Assembly (NCBI GenBank): GCA_030827745.1
Contig: JAURDW010000013.1
Location: 1 to 39,879, forward strand
DNA from: Candidatus Poseidonia sp.
GTDB taxonomy: Archaea > Thermoplasmatota > Poseidoniia > Poseidoniales > Poseidoniaceae
Direction: 5' to 3'
Length of the DNA stretch: 39,879 nt
Below the pieces are notes generated by a model. It did no database searches and had not been told where the DNA came from. It worked only from the letters and a program-made list of their open reading frames with translations. Shown here one piece after another: positions 33,621 to 39,879 of this stretch; position 1 is the stretch's first letter, and every line of letters starts with the position of its first letter. The translations under genes and the position numbers were made by a program.

Positions 33621-34817
33621 CTAGACGAGGCTGTCCTCGCAGGCGTAACGCCGTGAACAATGACGGCATTTCCCTGCACGTTCGTGATTGCGCGCTGCGC
33701 CACCCTTTGCCATGGTTCGCTGGACGGCTTTCACCGCATCGTAGAGAAGGGTTTGATTGTCCTCGTCCCAGGGGATTTGGTGAAGGTTCTCTTGGCCATA
33801 ACGAACGATGCAATACGGCGGTGTTTTGCCCGTGGTGTTGTCGACCAGCGCTGCGTAGGCCAAAACCTGGACCACATGCGAACGGTGAGGCTTTTGCGGG
33901 ACCTTTCCCGTTTTCTGTTCTACCGGTATCAATTCGCCGTCGATGATGACGATTTGGTCGGGTCGCCCCCTCAGGCCCGTCTTTTCGTCGACCAGCAACT
34001 GGGCCGTCTTCTCGTCGTCCGAATAGGTGACTTGGGTGTCCCCGGCGATGTCGTTCTTGGCGGCAAGAACCTGCGCCTCATGATTGCTGATCAGAGCGCG
34101 CTGAAGCCGCACGGAAGCCAACAACATCCAACCGATGGTCGTCACGGCGAGAACGAACGCCGCTTGGTCTTGGTTGCTCGCAAAGCGCAAGGCCATGGCA
34201 TGCACGGCCAGGACGATGGCTGAGATGAACATCGCTGCCTCGATCCATCCACCTTCCAGCCACCCGCCCTTGAAGTCAACGGGCTCAAAGACGGGGTCGA
34301 CCAAAGGTGAATCTTGAGCATCCCGGATTCGGTCCGGATATTTTGGCCCCACGTTCAGCACTTTCCGCCACGGGACGAAGACGGCGGCCATACCTACCAT
34401 CAAGCACGAGAGGGAGGCCATGGCCATCAGTTTGGAAAATTCAGCGGAGTCAAAATTGATGTTCTCAGCGTTCTGAAACGCCACGGTGTCTATGGTCAGC
34501 ACCACGATGACGCCGAACCACCACTGCCAGATGAGCAGGTTGCGGCGGGTTCGAAACCGATGCTGCTGCATGGTCTCGATGGATTCATGGATGGCCCGAT
34601 GTTCTTCCTTTCCCTGTTCTATCGCCTCGCTTTGTCCCGAATGACCAAGGGTGGAAAGGTGCCACGACATGGGGCAATAAGTGAAGCGTTCAAGATCGCT
34701 TGCGCTGACGGGGAGGGCGTGGCCGTCGGCGTTGCGCCAGATACCGTCCTCCCCCTCCAGCGCTTCGGGGTGCGAGGGTCCACGAGGTGTGGATTCGCCT
34801 TTGTCCCCTCCCGACAT
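33621..34817 (-). CDS. Membrane-embedded Cas4/RecB-like Fe-S nuclease
   Basis: A 398-residue protein with the Cas4-type layout split by a membrane domain. N-terminal part: VSASDLERFTYCPMSWHL with Cys48, then His73/His77 (EEHRAIHE). Next come about 150 residues with four predicted transmembrane helices (about 94-115, 129-149, 191-211, 218-237). The nuclease core follows: Asp287 (LRGRPDQIVI), Glu300-x-Lys302 (PVEQKTG), Gln317/Tyr321 (QVLAYAALV), and finally Cys384-x2-Cys387-x5-Cys393 (CRHCSRRYAC), the three C-terminal [4Fe-4S] ligands. All PD-(D/E)xK and Fe-S residues are therefore present. It should sit on the cytoplasmic face of the membrane and cut DNA. No cas1, cas2 or CRISPR is nearby. Start ATG 34817 follows GGTGGTGG; GTG 34889 is an alternative. 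Divergent from uS2. Confidence 0.85.
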   Translation of the reverse strand: MSGGDKGESTPRGPSHPEALEGEDGIWRNADGHALPVSASDLERFTYCPMSWHLSTLGHSGQSEAIEQGKEEHRAIHESIETMQQHRFRTRRNLLIWQWWFGVIVVLTIDTVAFQNAENINFDSAEFSKLMAMASLSCLMVGMAAVFVPWRKVLNVGPKYPDRIRDAQDSPLVDPVFEPVDFKGGWLEGGWIEAAMFISAIVLAVHAMALRFASNQDQAAFVLAVTTIGWMLLASVRLQRALISNHEAQVLAAKNDIAGDTQVTYSDDEKTAQLLVDEKTGLRGRPDQIVIIDGELIPVEQKTGKVPQKPHRSHVVQVLAYAALVDNTTGKTPPYCIVRYGQENLHQIPWDEDNQTLLYDAVKAVQRTMAKGGAARNHERAGKCRHCSRRYACEDSLV

Positions 34818-34909
34818 AGCACCACCACCGAGGTCTGCTTTTTGACAATTTTTCCTCAAGCAACCGTCACGACTCGGGTTGAAATCCACGAACGCCGCGG
34901 ACGAAGCGG

Positions 34910-34917
34910 TTTAATAT
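34910..34917 (+). promoter_or_regulatory. TATA box of the uS2 gene
   Basis: TTTAATAT preceded by a purine-rich BRE-like AAGCGG (34904-34909) is the clearest promoter in the window. Transcription should begin near 34940, about 11 nt before the ATG, with no Shine-Dalgarno in between. Confidence 0.7.
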
Positions 34918-34950
34918 GGGGGGTCTGTGGGCGGCTTGCTGTGGTTCATC

Positions 34951-35565
34951 ATGTCCGAAGAAACCCAACTGCTCGTGTCCGCTGAAACATACGAGGAGCA
35001 CGCCGTGAACATCGGTACCCAACAGAAAAGTTCCGACATGAGCCGCTTCGTCGACCGTGTTCGGGAAGACGGCCTCTACCTCCTTGACATCCCCACCACG
35101 GACGCTCGCATTCGCTCCATCGCCGCTCTGCTCAACACCTACGACGCCCCCTCCATCATGGTCGTCAGCGCCCGTCAGTACGGGCAGCGCCCAGCCCGCA
35201 AGTTCGCTGAAGCCATCGGTGCCCACTCCGCCGTGGGCCGTTTCATTCCCGGGTCGTTGACCAACCCATCCCTCCGTTCGTACATCGAGCCCGACATTCT
35301 GTTCGTGACCGACCCCGCCAACGACCAGCAAGCCCTCCGCGAAGCGGTCGCTACCGGTTTGCCCATCGTCGGCCTCGTTGACGCCAACAACCACCTTCGT
35401 AACGTGGATATTGCTCTTCCAGCCAACAACAAGGGTCGGAAATCTCTGGCGCTCATCTACTGGCTGCTCGCTCGAGAAGTGCTCAAGGTTCGCGGCGAAA
35501 CCACCGACGAAGCGTGGGCCGCCATGGAAGACAACGATGTCACGGACTGGGAATCGACCTTCTGA
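34951..35565 (+). CDS. rps2: 30S ribosomal protein uS2
   Basis: A 204-residue small-subunit protein of archaeal/eukaryotic type. Diagnostic stretches are HAVNIGTQQKSSDMSRFV, DGLYLLDIPTTDARIRS, ARQYGQRPARKFAEAIGAHS, GRFIPGSLTNP and EPDILFVTDPANDQQALREA, then VGLVDANNHLRNVDIALPAN and KSLALIYWLLAREVL. Length is normal for archaea. The ATG lies just downstream of a strong TATA box and has no Shine-Dalgarno, so translation is probably from a leaderless or very short-leader mRNA. Only 2 bp separate its stop from that of the convergent dus gene. Confidence 0.97.
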   Translation: MSEETQLLVSAETYEEHAVNIGTQQKSSDMSRFVDRVREDGLYLLDIPTTDARIRSIAALLNTYDAPSIMVVSARQYGQRPARKFAEAIGAHSAVGRFIPGSLTNPSLRSYIEPDILFVTDPANDQQALREAVATGLPIVGLVDANNHLRNVDIALPANNKGRKSLALIYWLLAREVLKVRGETTDEAWAAMEDNDVTDWESTF

Positions 35566-35567
35566 GG

Positions 35568-36593
35568 TCAAACCTCGCCCGCCAAAAATTGGCTGATGGC
35601 GTTCGCCATGCCTTCGTTGGTCTCCTCTTGATGCATCAAGACTCGAACCTTTTTTGCACCCGGCAAACCCTTGGTGAAGGCGATGGCGTGCCGTTGCATC
35701 CATTTCCCCTGCAAGCCAACGGTGGCCAAGGAGTGTTCGATGTACCTGTCCCAGCACCATTGGCGCGAGGCAAAGGCCCGACCGCCCTCGTCCAATTCGT
35801 ACCAACCTTCGGTGGCCTTCACCCACGGGACCTCGTCTTCGCTCATCCAGCCTAAGCCGACTTTGATGTCAGAAAACACGCTCGGCCGACCGATGGCCCC
35901 CCGCCCAACCATGAGGCCCGAGGCCCCGGTTTGCTCGAGGCAGGCTGCAGCGCTTGCGGCATCAACCACATCGCCGTTGGCCACCACGGGAACACCTACT
36001 GCGTCGACGGCCTCTTTGATGCTGTTCCAGTCGGCCTCGCCGCTGTAGCGTTGGCGCAACGTGCGGCCGTGAATGCAGAGGCGTTGCGCCCCGACCTCCT
36101 CGAGACTTCGGCAAAGGCCCATGGCGTTGTTCGCCCCCTTCCCGGTACCCAAACGCATTTTTGCCGTGACGGGGAGGTCGATGCGGTCAACGATGGACGC
36201 CACCATGTTGACCAACCGATCCGGCTCTCCCATCAGGGCTGCTCCAGCACAAATATTGGTCACTTTGGGTGCAGGACAGCCAAAATTTAGGTCGATGATA
36301 TCGGCGTTGGGCGCCAGCATTTCCGCCGCAGTCGCCATATCACCGGGGTCGCCGCCAAAGATTTGAGGAATAAACGGGGACTCGCTCGGGTGGGTTTCCA
36401 TCCTGCGCCAGGACGTGGCGGCTTCCCGTGTGAGGGCGGTTGAGTTGGTGAATTCCGTGATGGTGAAATCGGCTCCGCATTCCTTGGCCAGCATGCGAAA
36501 CGGGAGGTCGGTCACCCCTGACATCGGGGCGAGGAAAAGGGGGCGAGGTTGCCCGTCCCAAGCCTCGTGTTTCGCTCCGATGTACGACGCCAT
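35568..36593 (-). CDS. dus: tRNA-dihydrouridine synthase
   Basis: A 341-residue FMN-dependent TIM-barrel enzyme that reduces uridines in the tRNA D-loop. The N-terminal FMN motif LFLAPMSGVTDLPFRMLAKE, DLNFGCPAPKVTNICAGAAL with the catalytic Cys106, PVTAKMRLG, LCIHGRTLRQRYSG, VVANGDV and GLMVGRGAIGRP follow in the family order. Length is normal. It is the last gene of a minus-strand unit; its SD (AGGTGA) overlaps the stop codon TAG of the upstream wHTH gene, so the two are coupled. Confidence 0.96.
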   Translation of the reverse strand: MASYIGAKHEAWDGQPRPLFLAPMSGVTDLPFRMLAKECGADFTITEFTNSTALTREAATSWRRMETHPSESPFIPQIFGGDPGDMATAAEMLAPNADIIDLNFGCPAPKVTNICAGAALMGEPDRLVNMVASIVDRIDLPVTAKMRLGTGKGANNAMGLCRSLEEVGAQRLCIHGRTLRQRYSGEADWNSIKEAVDAVGVPVVANGDVVDAASAAACLEQTGASGLMVGRGAIGRPSVFSDIKVGLGWMSEDEVPWVKATEGWYELDEGGRAFASRQWCWDRYIEHSLATVGLQGKWMQRHAIAFTKGLPGAKKVRVLMHQEETNEGMANAISQFLAGEV

Positions 36594-36597
36594 CCGT

Positions 36598-36604
36598 TCA
36601 CCTA
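36598..36604 (-). promoter_or_regulatory. Stop/Shine-Dalgarno fusion TAGGTGA (wHTH/dus)
   Basis: On the minus strand the upstream gene's TAG stop begins TAGGTGA, 4 nt before the dus ATG: the same design as the complex I junctions with a different stop codon. Confidence 0.6.
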
Positions 36605-37720
36605 CGGCTGTTCTTGGTTGGCCAAGGCCTCATCGAGCAAGCCCGCCACGCGTACCATTCTGCGCAGGACGCGGTCCAAACGGTCCTGCACCATGCGCTT
36701 GACGGCGGCCGGCGTTGGACCGGCCATGCGGTAACCCATCGGCAGTCGCCCGCCGAGCAGGTTCAGCAGCAGCATCTGTTCGCGGGCTTCAACGGAGGCA
36801 AGGTGCTCGTTGAGCACGTCCACCGTCAACACATTGCCCTTCAGTGCCTTGAGCAGGCTTCCCTGCTGTTCGTTGGTGAGGAGGCGCTGGAAACCGCCTT
36901 TCTTGAGCAACCAATCTTCGCCACGGCGCTGATATTGGGTGGTCATCGCGGTCCACAGAGCGGTGCTCAACCGGTCGGTTCGGGGCACCCGTTCAACCAT
37001 GCCCGTGGCTCTAAATCGGTCCAGAATTCGTCCCACTCGGGCTTTGGGTCCGTCGAGGAGTTCCACCGCTTCGTCAAGTGAAAGCGGTGCATCCCGTTGC
37101 AACAACGTCGTGAACAACTGTACGGTGAGGGAATCAGCGGCCAATTCCTTGCCGGGACGTTCCCCTAAAAGGCCAAAATCGTTCATCCAGTGGGACAGGA
37201 CGCTTCCTTCATTTTCTGGGACGGGACGGTGATCGACCAAACCGAGGGTAAACGGTGGTGATTCTTCCTGAGGCAATTCCACCGGGAGGGGGGACGGTTC
37301 TCGTTCCCAATGCGTTTCAAGCAACGCCATTCGCTGCAAGAGCACCAGCGTCGCGTGCTGCTGAAGATGCGCAACAGCGTTGGGAAGCGATCCGCCCCGG
37401 AGGTAGTACTTGCGCCAGCCCTTGCCTTCGTTGGTGTAGCCCACCAACCCCGTTTCGACCATCCGACTGAGATGGTGATTCAACGCAGCGGGCATTTGGG
37501 CGAGCTCATCGGCCAACATTTGGGCGTCCCAGGCCACGTCGGGTTGGCCAAAGAACTGGTCCCGTAGCATTCGATGGACGACGCCAGCCCGTCCTTGATC
37601 GGCGGTTGCTTCACCGCGTTTTCGTACCAGACAGAGGGTCTCGATCAGCCACGCAACCAACCCGTCAACATCCCGGTCCAGCGAGGGCAGCGGTTGCTCA
37701 ACCAAGCGCAACGAGAACAT
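36602..37720 (-). CDS. Protein with two winged-helix domains, probable transcriptional regulator
   Basis: A 372-residue soluble protein. An ArsR/MarR-like wHTH lies at about residues 45-112 (MLADELAQMPAALNHHLSRM, then ETGLVGYTNEGKGWRKYYLR with a typical beta wing). A second helix-rich segment with wHTH character is at about 200-255 (LSLDEAVELLDGPKARVGRI, LDRFRATGMVERV). The last 100 residues are helical and basic and may dimerise. No ligand-binding domain is recognised. It lies between the membrane-tethered regulator (90 bp upstream) and dus (coupled downstream). An ATTAAT TATA-like element and a small dyad lie just upstream, so it may control itself and dus; this is inference. Confidence 0.75.
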   Translation of the reverse strand: MFSLRLVEQPLPSLDRDVDGLVAWLIETLCLVRKRGEATADQGRAGVVHRMLRDQFFGQPDVAWDAQMLADELAQMPAALNHHLSRMVETGLVGYTNEGKGWRKYYLRGGSLPNAVAHLQQHATLVLLQRMALLETHWEREPSPLPVELPQEESPPFTLGLVDHRPVPENEGSVLSHWMNDFGLLGERPGKELAADSLTVQLFTTLLQRDAPLSLDEAVELLDGPKARVGRILDRFRATGMVERVPRTDRLSTALWTAMTTQYQRRGEDWLLKKGGFQRLLTNEQQGSLLKALKGNVLTVDVLNEHLASVEAREQMLLLNLLGGRLPMGYRMAGPTPAAVKRMVQDRLDRVLRRMVRVAGLLDEALANQEQP

Positions 37721-37758
37721 GAAAAAACCGTCTTCGTCAAGGGCCTTTGAAGTTGGCG

Positions 37759-37782
37759 CATTAATTGCTGTCTGAGCGACAG
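37759..37782 (-). promoter_or_regulatory. Candidate promoter and dyad upstream of the wHTH gene
   Basis: On the minus strand the order is CTGTC-GCTCA-GACAG (37768-37782), then CAATTAATG (37759-37767, TATA-like), then about 38 bp to the ATG. The dyad would cover the BRE position. The arms are only 5 bp, so chance is possible. Confidence 0.35.
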
Positions 37783-37810
37783 ATTTTGTATCCGTCTTCA
37801 GTGAGCGGTT

Positions 37811-38476
37811 TCAGCGTCGCTCGTCAACATGGACGTAATCCACGGCCCGCTGGGCCTTGGTGTAAATCTCCAAATCGATGTGCGGCATGAGTTCAATTCG
37901 GTCTTCCCGCAAAATGCCGCGTCGTCGCAGGACTTTGACGGCGCTGTGCACCGTTGCTCGTGTCCGGCCAAGGCGACGAGCAAGCTCGGCTTGCGACCTG
38001 GGGACGCCCTCTCGGTCCAGGTTTTCGAGAATCATTCGCTGAACGGGGGACAGGCCGATGGGGAGTTGTTGTGCCATGCGGTTCTCGCCAACCACGGTGC
38101 TGCGAAGAACTTCGACTTGGCTCGGTCCGCCAGCGAAGTAACACGTCCTCCCGTTGACGGGCAGGACGGTCACGGCTTGGCGACTTTGCAAGACATCGAG
38201 GTGATGGCGCAAGGTGCCGTTCGCCGTGCTCAACACGGTTTGCAACTCACGGTAGCAGAGGCCGGGACGAGCCTCGAGCGTGGTGAGAATGCGCCGGCGC
38301 AACGGGTGCTCGGCCGATGCGGTCGCTTTGGTCGAGATGCCTCCAAGCGCCATGGCACCAACCGTGCCAGCCATCGTAGCAAGTCCGCCCGCGATGCCGA
38401 CCACACCGCTTGCCGCCCCTGCGAGACCGGCCGCCAGCCAAGGGCGCTGACGCGTCCACTGAGCGAGAAGAGGCAT
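37811..38476 (-). CDS. Membrane-tethered double winged-helix regulator
   Basis: A 221-residue protein. The N-terminus has a Gly/Ala-rich hydrophobic hairpin (about residues 13-46, WLAAGLAGAASGVVGIAGGL and ATMAGTVGAMALGG). Two wHTH domains follow: about 56-118 (PLRRRILTTLEARPGLCYRE, TANGTLRHHLDVLQ, wing VLPVNGRTCYFAGG) and about 140-205 (LSPVQRMILENLDREGVPRS, ARRLGRTRATVHSAVKVLRR). DNA binding at the cytoplasmic membrane face is likely, as in other archaeal membrane-bound wHTH one-component regulators. Targets are unknown; the downstream wHTH-dus unit is a candidate. Divergent from the PPP phosphatase gene across 112 bp. Confidence 0.8.
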   Translation of the reverse strand: MPLLAQWTRQRPWLAAGLAGAASGVVGIAGGLATMAGTVGAMALGGISTKATASAEHPLRRRILTTLEARPGLCYRELQTVLSTANGTLRHHLDVLQSRQAVTVLPVNGRTCYFAGGPSQVEVLRSTVVGENRMAQQLPIGLSPVQRMILENLDREGVPRSQAELARRLGRTRATVHSAVKVLRRRGILREDRIELMPHIDLEIYTKAQRAVDYVHVDERR

Positions 38477-38558
38477 GGGTTGAGGTGGAACTTCTCCCCA
38501 AAGAAACCATCGCTTTGTTGCATGTTTTCATCTGCGTCTTCCTGTTTCATTTTCGCCC

Positions 38559-38566
38559 TTAAATAC
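38559..38566 (+). promoter_or_regulatory. TATA box of the phosphatase gene
   Basis: TTAAATAC is centred about 27 bp before ATG 38589, which predicts a leaderless transcript that starts at the ATG. A minus-strand reading (GTATTTAA) could also serve the divergent regulator with a leader of about 60 nt. Confidence 0.55.
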
Positions 38567-38588
38567 CCTCAGCGGTGTTCTCTTGTGT

Positions 38589-39407
38589 ATGACGAGCGAA
38601 AAAAATCATCGCGATGAAGCCCTTGAGGTCACGCTGCAAAAAGCATTGGACGACGGCCACCGGGTTTGGGTCGTTGGAGATGTTCACGGCTTCCATCTCA
38701 CGATGGAGGCCTTGGTTGAACAACTTGCGTTGGAGCCCGAAGACTGGGTCGTTTTCTTGGGTGACCTTATCGACCGAGGTCCCGATTCTCACGGCGTGAT
38801 GGCGGCCGTCAAGGCCCATCCACGCATGACCTCCGTCCTTGGCAACCACGAAGCCATGATGCTCGAACAATTTCACGCAAAACGGTTAGCGACCAACGAC
38901 ATGGATGTTCGTCTCTGGTGGCAGAACGGCGGTTCAACCACCGTGTTCTCCTACGAAAAGGCCCATCGAGGAATCGACGGCAAGGAGGACGACGAGGCCA
39001 TGTACGCCACCGTAGCGCATCATCGCCTCTGGCTTGCTTCCTTGCCGACTCACATCGTGCTCGATGCGTGGCGCTTGGTTCACGCTGGGTACGACCCGGA
39101 ACAGGAACTCGATGAGCAATCTCACGACGAATATCTGTGGATACGCACCCCGTTCCACCGAGCGGCCAACCCGGTGGATAGGCAACGCACGGTGGTTTTT
39201 GGCCACACCCCCACCGTCTCGCTCCCGGGACATGTGCCAGCCGACTGGGGCAAGGTGTGGAACAGTCCCGTTCGCTTGGACGACGGGCGAAGCGCAGCGG
39301 TGGGTATCGACACCTGCCTCTACCACGGGCAAATCGGTCCGAAGGTCCTCACAGCGTACGACCTTCAGACCGGGGCGGTCGTTCAGCAAGAACGCGTCGA
39401 GGGTTGA
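38589..39407 (+). CDS. PPP-family metallophosphoesterase (serine/threonine phosphatase/ApaH-like)
   Basis: A 272-residue cytoplasmic phosphatase with the full two-metal motif set: Asp31 and His33 (GDVHG), Asp59 (GDLIDRG), Asn86-His87 (GNHE), His165 (LVHAG) and His206 (FGHTP). The order and spacing match bacterial and archaeal PPP phosphatases such as PrpA/B and ApaH; substrate (phosphoprotein or dinucleoside polyphosphate) cannot be decided from sequence. Start ATG 38589 fits the TATA spacing; a TTG at 38583 would add two residues. It converges on the HxlR gene with the stops directly abutting. Confidence 0.9.
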   Translation: MTSEKNHRDEALEVTLQKALDDGHRVWVVGDVHGFHLTMEALVEQLALEPEDWVVFLGDLIDRGPDSHGVMAAVKAHPRMTSVLGNHEAMMLEQFHAKRLATNDMDVRLWWQNGGSTTVFSYEKAHRGIDGKEDDEAMYATVAHHRLWLASLPTHIVLDAWRLVHAGYDPEQELDEQSHDEYLWIRTPFHRAANPVDRQRTVVFGHTPTVSLPGHVPADWGKVWNSPVRLDDGRSAAVGIDTCLYHGQIGPKVLTAYDLQTGAVVQQERVEG

Positions 39408-39863
39408 TCACTCCGATTTGACGGACCCTGCAACGATTTTGAGATGAGCGACCAGAGGCGAGAGCAAGCGCCCGCATGTTGTGCCGTGAGCGCTCAACTC
39501 GTACGTGACTTTGACGGGTGGGCCGTCGTTGACCGTGCGCAAGACCAAGCCTTCATCGGCCAGAAACCGGAGTTTGTCGGAGAGCGTTCGACTTGAAATC
39601 CCAGTCAACATGTTCTTCATTTCGTTGAATCGTCGGGGACCGGTGATGTAGAGGGTGGCGAGAATCTCAATGGTCCAGCGCGAACCAAAAACATGGAGCG
39701 CTTCCACCGCTGCTTCGACTTCCCATTCTGCGTTGTACGGCCCAGCGTTGGCGAATTTCCCCAATCGCTGGCGAATCCGTGTGCCTTCGGCGATGGTTTG
39801 CTCAATGCCGTTCTGGACCGCCTCAAAATCTTCGCGTGGGACGTTCATCGGTGGGTCTGGCAT
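39408..39863 (-). CDS. HxlR-family winged-helix transcriptional regulator
   Basis: A 151-residue DNA-binding protein. The HxlR core spans about residues 55-140: ALHVFGSRWTIEILATLYIT, RRFNEMKNMLTGISSRTLSD, KLRFLADEGLVLRTVND and VTYELSAHGTTCGRLL. This matches the family pattern of Gly-x-Trp-x3-Ile-Leu, Arg-Phe-x-Glu-Met, and Ile-Ser-x-Arg-x-Leu. The N-terminal 50 residues are an extra helical segment; the usual N-terminal redox Cys is missing, but a Cys occurs near residue 132. An in-frame stop three codons upstream confirms the start lies at ATG 39863 or 39848. No Shine-Dalgarno is visible. Regulated genes are unknown. Confidence 0.9.
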   Translation of the reverse strand: MPDPPMNVPREDFEAVQNGIEQTIAEGTRIRQRLGKFANAGPYNAEWEVEAAVEALHVFGSRWTIEILATLYITGPRRFNEMKNMLTGISSRTLSDKLRFLADEGLVLRTVNDGPPVKVTYELSAHGTTCGRLLSPLVAHLKIVAGSVKSE

Positions 39864-39879
39864 GCTCGGTCAACGGTTC

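Noticed and set aside
34546-34560. tRNA T-loop-like GGTTCGAAACC
   Set aside because: Lies inside the Cas4-like coding sequence; no acceptor or anticodon stem can be formed around it.
33621-34817. Possible CRISPR-Cas locus because of the Cas4-like gene
   Set aside because: No repeat array, cas1, cas2 or effector gene within the window, and the membrane insertion is not typical of adaptation Cas4.

Overview
The window looks like a GC-rich euryarchaeal chromosome segment. The best fit is the Thermoplasmatota, most plausibly marine group II (Candidatus Poseidoniales); this placement is inferred from gene content, with no search behind it. Archaeal markers are an aIF1A gene followed by a RIO1 kinase gene, a two-KH Dim2/Pno1-type protein, an archaeal-type uS2, a Shine-Dalgarno sequence of the form GAGGTGA, TATA-box promoters with leaderless or near-leaderless genes, and an 11-subunit complex I without NuoE/F/G.

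Layout. (1) 1-13.2 kb, plus strand: cell-surface genes. They are the tail of a zinc-ribbon protein, a 1,554-residue secreted protein coupled to a small one-pass membrane protein, a large subtilisin-like protease with Ig/CARDB-type domains and a cytoplasmic zinc ribbon, and an Ig-repeat protein with a C-terminal anchor. (2) 13.3-25.5 kb, plus strand: a complete complex I operon in the order A-B-C-D-H-I-J(N)-J(C)-K-L-M-N. Three subunits carry unusual insertions: about 55 residues in NuoH, an SH3/Tudor-like segment between the two FeS motifs of NuoI, and a paired EF-hand domain flanked by His-rich stretches in NuoL. (3) 25.6-28.1 kb: translation and ribosome biogenesis, with aIF1A (long acidic tail with repeated DDLF) and RIO1 on plus, and Dim2 convergent on minus. 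(4) 28.1-33.6 kb: surface proteins again, with a minus-strand Ig-like protein, a plus-strand CARDB protein with three zinc ribbons, and a lipoprotein. (5) 33.6-34.8 kb, minus: a Cas4-like Fe-S nuclease with four membrane segments inserted inside it. (6) 34.95-39.9 kb: uS2 (plus); a minus-strand series of membrane-tethered wHTH regulator, second wHTH protein and tRNA-dihydrouridine synthase; then a PPP-family phosphatase (plus) convergent with an HxlR regulator (minus).

How the genes work together. The complex I operon lacks the NADH-input module, so electrons probably come from ferredoxin or another carrier docking on NuoB/I. The insertions in NuoH, NuoI and NuoL are all predicted on the cytoplasmic face, where they could bind a donor or a regulator; Ca2+ is the obvious ligand for the EF-hands. 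The surface genes suggest an envelope geared to extracellular protein degradation and adhesion. aIF1A, RIO1, Dim2, uS2 and Dus form a small-subunit and tRNA maturation group spread over two loci.

The genome is packed tightly: several stop codons form part of the next gene's Shine-Dalgarno sequence, and four convergent pairs have 0 to 6 bp between stops. No stretch longer than about 160 bp lacks a gene. I saw no tRNA, rRNA, CRISPR array, insertion sequence or origin.
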